From contig JAITLV010000319.1 of NCBI GenBank assembly GCA_031277685.1, positions 1 through 39,210 on the forward strand: a DNA stretch of 39,210 bases. Direction: 5' to 3'. Below the pieces are notes generated by a model. That model worked only from the letters and a program-made list of their open reading frames with translations, was not told where the DNA came from and did no database searches. Shown here in pieces: positions 32,995 to 39,210 of the stretch (its first letter is position 1; every line of letters begins with the position of its first letter). This stretch comes from Sphingobacterium sp. Lineage in GTDB: Bacteria; Bacteroidota; Bacteroidia; Sphingobacteriales; Sphingobacteriaceae. A program made the position numbers and the translations under genes.

Positions 32995-33606
32995 TTAAAG
33001 ATAACTTTTGGATTGTGGTCCTTGATTAAACAAAAGATCGATAATACTCAAGTCCGGATAAAAACCGTTCTTGTCCTGGAAAACCTGATAATACTCTTTC
33101 GGAGCGACCAAAATACTTTCTTTTTTCGGATGTATTATTTCGCGATAATCAGCGATTGACGAATCGTTGGCACCATATTCTTCTGTAAAGGAAACAGTTC
33201 TTTTCAACTTAATTGACTTTAGTATAAGCTCCAGCTGTGCGACATTAAAGTCGACCAAGTAATCAAATTTTTCATGATAAAAACGGCTGAAATCATCTTC
33301 GTAATATTCAAAATACGCAGAACTTCTGTAAGCGGTCTGAATACTCAACCAATGTAAGCGTTGCCAGTCAAATTCATAACTTATCCGGATATCCTTCATC
33401 GGAACCCGATCTTTATTGCCGTGTTGGATCGGCACAATTAAATCCTGCACGCCATTGGCAGAAGCAATACGAGCCCGTGTGCGATAGCTTTGTTTTTGAA
33501 AATGTTCATATTTTTCGATGACAAGCGGAAGATTATTCTCCTGTATGGTATGAAAATAAGATATCGGCGGAAGATAACATGCTGGAAGTAATAACTGCGA
33601 TTCCAT
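32995..33606 (-). CDS. WbqC-family protein
   Basis: A 203-residue soluble protein of the WbqC family (PF08889 type), found in surface polysaccharide loci and as stand-alone genes in Bacteroidota; a reaction has not been firmly assigned. Typical features are the N-terminal LLPACYLPPISYFHTI, the YRTRARIASANGVQDLIVPI stretch (about residues 41-60), and the aromatic W(Q)RLHWLSIQTAYRSSAYFEYYED block near 85-104. A minus-strand -7 element (TATTTTTG, 33644-33637) lies about 30 bases upstream. It is divergent from the acyltransferase gene, consistent with an envelope-building neighbourhood. Confidence 0.85.
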   Translation of the reverse strand: MESQLLLPACYLPPISYFHTIQENNLPLVIEKYEHFQKQSYRTRARIASANGVQDLIVPIQHGNKDRVPMKDIRISYEFDWQRLHWLSIQTAYRSSAYFEYYEDDFSRFYHEKFDYLVDFNVAQLELILKSIKLKRTVSFTEEYGANDSSIADYREIIHPKKESILVAPKEYYQVFQDKNGFYPDLSIIDLLFNQGPQSKSYL

Positions 33607-33636
33607 AAAAACTGATGATTTTTGTTATAAGTGACG

Positions 33637-33644
33637 CAAAAATA
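33637..33644 (-). promoter_or_regulatory. Putative -7 element of the WbqC gene
   Basis: The minus strand reads TATTTTTG, an exact TAnnTTTG match, 30 bases before the start codon; no -33 element is seen. Confidence 0.4.
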
Positions 33645-33694
33645 ACTTAATTTAAGGATATTTGTAAAATACTACTGGGAATTTTAGCTATAGC

Positions 33695-34561
33695 ATGAAA
33701 CAAAAAGCGTTAAACGCATTAATCTATATTATCTCTCTTCTCCCCTATTGGTTTCTATATTTGATTTCCGATGGGTTGTATTATATTCTTTATTACATCA
33801 TTGGATATAGAAAGAATATTGTATTTCAAAATTTAGAGAATGCTTTTCCGGAGAAGACCGATGCTGAACGATTAATAATCGCAAAGAAATTCTATCGCTT
33901 TTTTCCAGACTTACTTGTGGAATCCATCAAATTAAAAACGATTACCGCTGATGAAGTCAGAAAAAAAATGACGTTGGAGAATGAGGAAGAATTAACCCGC
34001 CACCTCGCTGCCGGAAAAAATGTAATTGGAGTCACCTCGCATTATGCCAATTGGGAACTTGGCATACATCGTTTGAGTCTGATCACTAATTTTCCCACGT
34101 TAATCGTATATAAGCCGTTAAACAACAAAGATATAGATACAGTATACAATAGCATGCGAGGTCGTTTTGGGGCTGAAATGGTTCCAATGAAACAAATTCT
34201 CCGGCATATTGTAAAGTTAAAAGGCCAACCCAATATTAGCATATTGGTAGCTGATCAGACACCATTGTATTCCGATTCGGATTATTTTATCAATTGGTTA
34301 AATCAGGAAACATTGGTTTATACTGGTGCCGAGCGTCTATCAAGAATTAGCAAAGCACCGATCGTTTATTGTTATATCGGCCGTAAGGCGAAACGAGGAC
34401 AATACTTCTGTAAGTTTGTCACCTTGGTAGAAGACCCTTCGAAATTTGCCGAACATGAGATAACCGATTTACACAATCGTTTTGCAGAACAGCTTATTCG
34501 TGAAAATCCCGAATATTGGCTTTGGTCACATAATCGTTGGAAAAGAAAACGTAGAAAATGA
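33695..34561 (+). CDS. Lipid A biosynthesis (lauroyl-type) acyltransferase
   Basis: A 288-residue LpxL/HtrB-family acyltransferase that adds a secondary acyl chain to lipid A at the inner membrane. A membrane helix is near residues 5-35. The catalytic HxxxxE motif reads SHYANWELG near 113-121, the form with Glu seen in this family. A second conserved block (ADQTP near 185) and ENPEYWLWSHNRWKRK near the C-terminus complete the signature. The exact acyl position is not readable. The last 4 bases overlap the glycosyltransferase start (ATGA). Confidence 0.9.
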   Translation: MKQKALNALIYIISLLPYWFLYLISDGLYYILYYIIGYRKNIVFQNLENAFPEKTDAERLIIAKKFYRFFPDLLVESIKLKTITADEVRKKMTLENEEELTRHLAAGKNVIGVTSHYANWELGIHRLSLITNFPTLIVYKPLNNKDIDTVYNSMRGRFGAEMVPMKQILRHIVKLKGQPNISILVADQTPLYSDSDYFINWLNQETLVYTGAERLSRISKAPIVYCYIGRKAKRGQYFCKFVTLVEDPSKFAEHEITDLHNRFAEQLIRENPEYWLWSHNRWKRKRRK

Positions 34562-35589
34562 GTAAATTACCTAAAGTAGCTGTTGTCATATTGAACTGGA
34601 ATGGTCGTTTTTTCTTAGAGAAATTCCTGCCCTCCGTCTACAACAGCTCTTATCCAAATATTGAATTTGTCATTGGTGATAACGCATCGGACGATGATTC
34701 CATCCTATTTGTCAAACAATACTACCCTACGATCACCATTCTTGAAAATGACAAGAATTATGGTTTTGCTGGAGGTTACAACAAAGTCTTGGAGCGTGTG
34801 GATGCAGATTACTATGTCTTACTAAACTCCGATGTAGAAGTCTCACAAAACTGGATTGAGCCTGTTATTTCTTACATGGAGGCCAATCCAACTATTGCTG
34901 CAGCACAGCCTAAGATTCTTTCCTTTCATAGTAAAGAAAAGTTTGAACATGCCGGTGCTGCTGGCGGTTACTTGGACTATTTTGGTTTCCCTTTTTGCCG
35001 AGGTAGGATTTTACACGAAGTGGAAGAAGATCTTGGTCAATATAATCAAGAATCCGAGATTTTCTGGGCTTCTGGTGCGGCTCTTTTTATCCGGGAAAAG
35101 GCCTGGAAAGAAGCAAACGGTTTAGATGAAGATTTTTTCGCACATATGGAAGAAATTGACCTCTGTTGGCGGTTAAAAAAAATGGGGTATGGCATAGGCT
35201 ACTGCCCGGCATCTGTCGTTTACCATGTAGGTGGTGGCACATTAAATGCTAGCAATCCCAAAAAAACCTATCTCAATTTCAGAAATAATCTCGTCATGTT
35301 ACAGAAGAACCTACCATGGGGTAAAGCAATTTGGATTATTTTCCTGCGCCTCTGGTTCGATTTAGCGGCATTGATAAAATTTTTGATTGACCGTAAACCA
35401 AAAGATGCCTGGGCCGTCAGTCGCGCCCATCAGTATTTCTTCCTAAATATTTTTAAAAATGCTAGAAAACGAAAGAAATATACAGCGATAGAAAATCAGC
35501 AGGGACAGTATAATAATTCAATTATTATTGATTTTTATACGAATAATAAACATAAATTTTCACAATTGAACCCAAAGGATTTCAAATAA
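34558..35589 (+). CDS. Family 2 glycosyltransferase
   Basis: A 343-residue GT-A fold enzyme. The N-terminal nucleotide-sugar binding part has VAVVILNWNGRFFLEKFLPSV (about residues 7-27) and VIGDNASDDDS (39-49). The metal-binding region is LLNSDVEV near 90, and the acceptor side has EEIDLCWRLKKMGYGIGYCP near 198. A C-terminal hydrophobic stretch near 255-280 may associate with the membrane. It resembles rhamnosyl-type transferases, but donor and acceptor cannot be assigned. It is translationally coupled to the acyltransferase, which suggests a role in surface glycolipid assembly. Confidence 0.9.
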   Translation: MSKLPKVAVVILNWNGRFFLEKFLPSVYNSSYPNIEFVIGDNASDDDSILFVKQYYPTITILENDKNYGFAGGYNKVLERVDADYYVLLNSDVEVSQNWIEPVISYMEANPTIAAAQPKILSFHSKEKFEHAGAAGGYLDYFGFPFCRGRILHEVEEDLGQYNQESEIFWASGAALFIREKAWKEANGLDEDFFAHMEEIDLCWRLKKMGYGIGYCPASVVYHVGGGTLNASNPKKTYLNFRNNLVMLQKNLPWGKAIWIIFLRLWFDLAALIKFLIDRKPKDAWAVSRAHQYFFLNIFKNARKRKKYTAIENQQGQYNNSIIIDFYTNNKHKFSQLNPKDFK

Positions 35590-35609
35590 ACTATTGAAAC
35601 TCCTAAACG

Positions 35610-35633
35610 TAAAATGCATAAAAACGCATTTTA
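35610..35633 (+). terminator. Weak hairpin after the glycosyltransferase gene
   Basis: TAAAATGC (35610-35617) and GCATTTTA (35626-35633) form an 8-bp stem with an 8-base loop 20 bases after the stop codon. No T-run follows, so termination is doubtful. Confidence 0.3.
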
Positions 35634-35696
35634 AAAATAAAGCATTCCTAGCAACAAGATTCTTTATTTATTTTATTTAAACGTACTTTTTATTTG

Positions 35697-35704
35697 TAAT
35701 TTTG
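35697..35704 (+). promoter_or_regulatory. Putative -7 element of ligA
   Basis: TAATTTTG matches TAnnTTTG, only five bases before the ATG at 35709. Transcription would start at or next to that ATG, so the message may be leaderless or translation may use the ATG at 35718. Confidence 0.45.
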
Positions 35705-35708
35705 CAAC

Positions 35709-37733
35709 ATGTCGGTGATGGATATTGAAAAAAAGATAAAAGACTTAACAGCGGAACTAAATCATTATAACTACCAATACTATGTATTGGCGAATAGTCT
35801 TATTTCGGATTATGACTTCGATCTTAAATTAAAAGAACTCGAAGCATTAGAACGTCAATATCCAGCGTTCGCTGATCCAAATTCGCCTACACAACGGGTA
35901 GGTGGAGATATCACCTCCAAATTCAAAACTGAAAAACACCGCTGGCCCATGCTTTCTTTGGGCAATACCTATAGCCAGGAAGAATTATTTGACTTTGATC
36001 AGCGCATTCGCAAGATCATTGGTGATGAGTTTGAATATGTTTGCGAACTAAAATTCGACGGTCTTTCTATTAGTCTTACTTACGAAAACGGCATACTCAG
36101 CAAAGCGGTTACCCGCGGTGATGGAACACAAGGTGATGTGGTCACAAGCAATGTCAAAACTATCCGGTCTATTCCGATCAGACTCAAAGAAGGCGATTAT
36201 CCAGATCAGTTTGAAATTCGAGGAGAAATATTTATGCATAAATCCGCTTTTCTTCGTTTGAATAAAGAACGCGAAGATAACGAAGAGCAAACCTATGCCA
36301 ACCCACGCAATTTTGCTTCTGGCACGATAAAACTCCAAGATTCAGCGGAAGTTGCCAAAAGACCTTTGGATTGCTTTCTCTACTTTTTATATTGCGACAA
36401 TAGAACCAACTTATTTCACGATCACTGGAATAGTTTGGAACATGTAAAAAGTTGGGGCTTTCACGTCTGTGAACACACCAGAAAATGCAGTACATTGGCC
36501 GATGTTTTTGAATTCATAGACTATTGGGACACCGAACGCCATAATCTCGGATACGAAATTGATGGTATCGTAATCAAAGTAAATGATTATGCCCAACAGG
36601 AAGACCTGGGTTTTACAGCGAAGAATCCAAGATGGGCCATATCTTATAAATTCAAAGCTGAACGTGTTGAGACAACTCTCAATACCATTAGCTATCAAGT
36701 AGGTCGCACGGGAGCAGTTACTCCTGTTGCTAATCTGCAACCTGTTCAACTAGCAGGCACCACTGTCAAAAGAGCATCTTTGCATAATGCGAATGAAATT
36801 GCTCGCTTAGATTTACACCAAGGAGACACGGTCTATGTGGAAAAAGGCGGGGAGATTATTCCAAAAATCATTGGTGTGAACCTTGAAAAAAGATCCACAG
36901 ATGCAATAGCCTTCACCTATCCGGATACCTGCCCTGAATGTGGCACGACATTAATCAGACAAGAAGGCGAAGCCGTTCACTATTGCCCCAATGAAACAGG
37001 ATGTCCACCACAGATCGTTGGCAAAATGCAACATTTTATCGGGCGCAAAATGATGGATATCGAAGGGATGGGAGATGAAACTGTAGAAACCTTTTTCAAA
37101 AAAGGACTCTTGCACAATATCGTAGATATCTTTGGCCTAAAAGATCATCAAGAAGACTTGCAGCAATTAGATCGCTTTGGCCAAAAATCCATAGACAATA
37201 TGCTTGCGGGTATTGAAAAATCAAAAGAGAAACCTTTTGAGAAAGTATTGTTTTCTTTAGGCATACGCCATGTTGGTGAAACAATTGCAAAAAAACTTGC
37301 CCAGCATTTTAAGAATATTGATGCGCTTGCACAAGCTTCCATAGAAGAAATCGAAGGTGTTCAAGATATTGGGCACCGTATTGCTGAAAGCGTCAAAGAA
37401 TATTTAGACAATCCTATTCACCAGCAACAGATCATCAGTCTAAGGCATTATGGACTCAACTTAGAAGTTGAAGAAAAAGAGATTACGCTGGCAAGTGAAA
37501 ACCTCAGCGGAAAGACTTTTTTGATTTCAGGTGTATTTACCGATTATTCCAGGGAGCAACTGGCGGATTTGATTGAGAGCAATGGAGGGAAAATGCTTTC
37601 TTCTATCTCCGCAAAATTGGATTACCTCGTTGCTGGAGATAAAATGGGGCCATCTAAATTAGCAAAGGCAGAGAAATTGGGTATCCCAATGATTAATGAG
37701 AAGGAGCTATTAGACCTTATTCATTCCAAATAA
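35709..37733 (+). CDS. ligA: NAD-dependent DNA ligase
   Basis: A 674-residue enzyme sealing DNA nicks in replication and repair. The N-terminal Ia domain (YYVLANSLISDYDFD) binds NAD. The adenylation site is K115-F-D-G in CELKFDGLSISL, and the OB domain follows. The four-Cys zinc finger is CPECG...CPNETGCPP (about residues 405-435). Tandem helix-hairpin-helix motifs lie at about 470-580 and a BRCT domain at about 595-674 (LSGKTFLISGVFTDYSREQL). All domains are present and the length is normal. It is followed after 37 bases by dapA. Confidence 0.97.
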   Translation: MSVMDIEKKIKDLTAELNHYNYQYYVLANSLISDYDFDLKLKELEALERQYPAFADPNSPTQRVGGDITSKFKTEKHRWPMLSLGNTYSQEELFDFDQRIRKIIGDEFEYVCELKFDGLSISLTYENGILSKAVTRGDGTQGDVVTSNVKTIRSIPIRLKEGDYPDQFEIRGEIFMHKSAFLRLNKEREDNEEQTYANPRNFASGTIKLQDSAEVAKRPLDCFLYFLYCDNRTNLFHDHWNSLEHVKSWGFHVCEHTRKCSTLADVFEFIDYWDTERHNLGYEIDGIVIKVNDYAQQEDLGFTAKNPRWAISYKFKAERVETTLNTISYQVGRTGAVTPVANLQPVQLAGTTVKRASLHNANEIARLDLHQGDTVYVEKGGEIIPKIIGVNLEKRSTDAIAFTYPDTCPECGTTLIRQEGEAVHYCPNETGCPPQIVGKMQHFIGRKMMDIEGMGDETVETFFKKGLLHNIVDIFGLKDHQEDLQQLDRFGQKSIDNMLAGIEKSKEKPFEKVLFSLGIRHVGETIAKKLAQHFKNIDALAQASIEEIEGVQDIGHRIAESVKEYLDNPIHQQQIISLRHYGLNLEVEEKEITLASENLSGKTFLISGVFTDYSREQLADLIESNGGKMLSSISAKLDYLVAGDKMGPSKLAKAEKLGIPMINEKELLDLIHSK

Positions 37734-37770
37734 GATTTTTTAATTAAATTTATATAAATACAAAAACAAG

Positions 37771-38649
37771 ATGAACGAGCTTCACGGCGCAGGAGTAGCA
37801 TTGGTCACTCCTTTTAACTCAGATGAATCTGTTGATTTCGAGGCATTAGGCCAACTAATTGACTTGCAAATTAACGAAGGTATGAATTATTTGGTTTCTT
37901 TAGGTACAACTGGAGAAGTTGCCACTTTAACCAATGATGAACGAAAGCGCATCTGGGATTTTACTGTCAAGCGCGTGAACGGTAGACTTCCTTTGGTTGC
38001 TGGAATTGGTGGAAATAATACTGCCGAAATTGTGGAGCAAATTAAAAATTTTGATCCAACAGGCTTCTGCGCAATTCTATCGGTATCTCCTTACTACAAC
38101 AAACCAACACAAGAAGGCATTTACCAGCATTACAAGGCTGTTGCAAACGCCTCTCCACTTCCGGTTATTTTATACAATGTACCTGGACGTACAGGTAGCA
38201 ATATAACAGCACAGACAACATTACGACTGGCCAATGATTTCTCCAATATCGTAGCCATCAAAGAAGCTTCTGGAAATTTTGCACAATTCAGCGAAATTCT
38301 ACGGGATAAACCAGCAGAATTTCTATTGATTTCTGGAGATGATCCGGTTACCTTACCAATGATGTCACTTGGAGCTGTCGGTATTATTTCAGTAATCGGA
38401 AATGCTCTACCGAAGAAAGTAGCCACTTTAGCCAAGCTATGTGCCGAGGGCAATTATGTTGCAGCTAGAGCAATACACAATGATCTCCTTGACATCACTG
38501 AGCTTTGTTTTATTGAAGGAAATCCCGCTGGCGTAAAATATATCCTACAGGAATTGCGTATCGGAAACGACACGCTACGTCTTCCTTTAACACCTGTCAG
38601 CGAGAAAATACAAGTAGCGATCAAAGAAGAATTAAAGAAATTGAACTAA
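37771..38649 (+). CDS. dapA: 4-hydroxy-tetrahydrodipicolinate synthase
   Basis: A 292-residue TIM-barrel aldolase condensing pyruvate with aspartate semialdehyde, the first committed step to lysine and diaminopimelate. The Schiff-base lysine is K164 in VAIKEASGNF, the catalytic tyrosine Y135 in LYNVPGRTG, and the pyruvate-binding GTTGE at about 46-50. Its product feeds the peptidoglycan made by the mre/rodA machinery earlier in the window. It is probably co-transcribed with ligA and ends at a strong terminator. Confidence 0.96.
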   Translation: MNELHGAGVALVTPFNSDESVDFEALGQLIDLQINEGMNYLVSLGTTGEVATLTNDERKRIWDFTVKRVNGRLPLVAGIGGNNTAEIVEQIKNFDPTGFCAILSVSPYYNKPTQEGIYQHYKAVANASPLPVILYNVPGRTGSNITAQTTLRLANDFSNIVAIKEASGNFAQFSEILRDKPAEFLLISGDDPVTLPMMSLGAVGIISVIGNALPKKVATLAKLCAEGNYVAARAIHNDLLDITELCFIEGNPAGVKYILQELRIGNDTLRLPLTPVSEKIQVAIKEELKKLN

Positions 38650-38670
38650 CGATAAGCAGGTTCGTTTGAG

Positions 38671-38706
38671 AAAAGTTTAGATCCCCCACAGGATCTAAAC
38701 TTTTTT
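38671..38706 (+). terminator. Rho-independent terminator of ligA-dapA
   Basis: A 14-bp perfect stem, AAAAGTTTAGATCC (38671-38684) with GGATCTAAACTTTT (38691-38704), a 6-base loop and a T-run to 38706, 21 bases after the dapA stop. Confidence 0.92.
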
Positions 38707-38716
38707 ACTTTAAGAC

Positions 38717-38748
38717 TTTGCAATATAACAATATAATACCTACCTTTG
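38717..38748 (+). promoter_or_regulatory. Promoter of the rpsF operon
   Basis: TTTG (38717-38720), a 20-base spacer and TACCTTTG (38741-38748) match the Bacteroidota consensus exactly, directly after the dapA terminator and 46 bases before rpsF. Confidence 0.8.
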
Positions 38749-38751
38749 CAC

Positions 38752-38767
38752 TTCCACAAATGTGGAA
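38752..38767 (+). promoter_or_regulatory. Hairpin at the 5' end of the rpsF leader
   Basis: TTCCAC (38752-38757) and GTGGAA (38762-38767) form a 6-bp stem with an AAAT tetraloop. It would sit within a few bases of the transcript's 5' end, where it may protect the message or take part in ribosomal-protein feedback; the CCG feature of the known S6:S18 leader motif is not evident. Confidence 0.4.
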
Positions 38768-38794
38768 TTTTAAATAACAAAATTAATTAACAAA

Positions 38795-39163
38795 ATGCAA
38801 CAGTACGAATCTGTAATCGTTCTTACCCCGTTGCTTTCTGAAGATGCTGCGAAAGAAGTAATCGCAAAATTCAAAAACATCTTAGCAGAAGGCGGAGCCG
38901 AGATTGTCGCTGAAGACAATTGGGGTTTGAAAAAATTAGCGTATCCAATCCAGAAAAAAACAACTGGATTTTATCACTTAACTGAATTCAAGGCTCCAGG
39001 TGAATTAATCAACAAATTAGAGGTTGAATACAAACGTGATGAGCGCATTATGCGTTTCTTGACTGTAAGTTTAGACAAACATGCTAGAGCTTACAACGAG
39101 AAAAAACGTAGCGGTGCATTCAACAAAAAAGCTGAAACTAAAACTGAGGAGGGCGCAAACTAA
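38795..39163 (+). CDS. rpsF: 30S ribosomal protein S6
   Basis: A 122-residue ribosomal protein that binds S18 and 16S rRNA in the platform of the small subunit. The N-terminus QYESVIVLTPLLSED, the WGLKKLAYPIQKKTTGFYHL segment (about residues 43-62), and RDERIMRFLTVSLDKHA near 81-97 are characteristic. The C-terminal tail is charged and longer than the minimal S6, as usual in this phylum. Its stop codon overlaps the rpsR start by one base (TAATG), so the two are coupled. Confidence 0.96.
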   Translation: MQQYESVIVLTPLLSEDAAKEVIAKFKNILAEGGAEIVAEDNWGLKKLAYPIQKKTTGFYHLTEFKAPGELINKLEVEYKRDERIMRFLTVSLDKHARAYNEKKRSGAFNKKAETKTEEGAN

Positions 39164-39210
39164 TGGCTAACGAAAATATCCAATACGTAACTGCTCCTAA
39201 AGTAGAGGAC
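39163..39210 (+). CDS. rpsR: 30S ribosomal protein S18, N-terminal part (cut by the window end)
   Basis: Sixteen codons, reading MANENIQYVTAPKVED, run open to the window edge. The sequence and the place directly after rpsF identify S18, the rRNA- and S6-binding partner. Only the flexible N-terminal extension is visible. Confidence 0.85.
   Translation, partial: MANENIQYVTAPKVED

Noticed and set aside
1..39210. Mobile elements, CRISPR arrays, tRNA or rRNA genes, defence systems and biosynthetic clusters.
   Set aside because: Reading through both strands gave no transposase, integrase, repeat-spacer pattern, cloverleaf or known defence gene.

Overview
The window is a chromosomal segment from a Bacteroidota bacterium, most likely a Sphingobacterium or close relative (family Sphingobacteriaceae). 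The evidence is the low GC content, Bacteroidota-type promoters (TTTG, about 20 bases, TAnnTTTG), weak or absent Shine-Dalgarno sequences, and lineage-typical protein architectures: a DAHP synthase fused to a C-terminal chorismate mutase, a one-chain alpha/beta E1 2-oxoacid dehydrogenase, and BadF-type GlcNAc kinase and WbqC proteins. The gene order looks like core chromosome. I found no IS element, integrase, CRISPR array, tRNA or rRNA gene.

Layout. 22-1329: type II NADH dehydrogenase with two tandem terminators. 1769-7505: the rod-shape operon mreB-mreC-mreD-mrdA(PBP2)-rodA, preceded by a 439-base gap with three inverted repeats. 7535-10366 (minus): a tight operon of nucleoside phosphorylase, YigZ-family protein, EamA-type transporter and secreted thermonuclease. 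10367-10902: a very A-rich gap ending in a promoter and an apparent Phe/Tyr attenuator. 10903-14180: pheA, DAHP synthase-chorismate mutase, aroA. 14396-16343: aroC and an overlapping ROK-family kinase. 16535-18952 (minus): fused E1 dehydrogenase. 19164-21648: DEAD-box helicase, an unknown protein and a NUDIX hydrolase. 21649-22110: a gap with a candidate non-coding RNA. 22111-25071: methyltransferase (minus) divergent from a LysR regulator, followed by a serine hydrolase. 25258-26660 (minus): glutathione peroxidase and GlcNAc kinase-like protein. 26920-28665: M61 peptidase. 28765-29265 (minus): outer-membrane-type protein. 29435-32239: acyl-CoA synthetase and YihY-family membrane protein. 32245-33606 (minus): beta-barrel protein and WbqC. 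33695-35589: lipid A-type acyltransferase and GT2 glycosyltransferase. 35709-38649: ligA and dapA. 38795-39210: rpsF and the start of rpsR.

Most notable point: just upstream of pheA the sequence reads as a complete ribosome-mediated transcription attenuator. It has a promoter (10696-10725), a 21-codon leader peptide (10746-10811) in which 9 of residues 5-15 are Tyr or Phe, an antiterminator arm lying on the leader stop codon (10799-10809), and an 18-bp perfect terminator hairpin (10834-10878), 24 bases before the pheA start. It would couple aromatic amino-acid supply (charged tRNA-Phe and tRNA-Tyr) to expression of pheA, DAHP synthase-chorismate mutase and aroA. The second candidate is a structured, promoter-preceded RNA at about 21711-21872 with no downstream gene on its strand. 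Other regulatory structures include a widely spaced 11-bp inverted repeat between the methyltransferase and LysR genes, and hairpins in the mreB leader, between mreB and mreC, and at the start of the beta-barrel gene at 32928.
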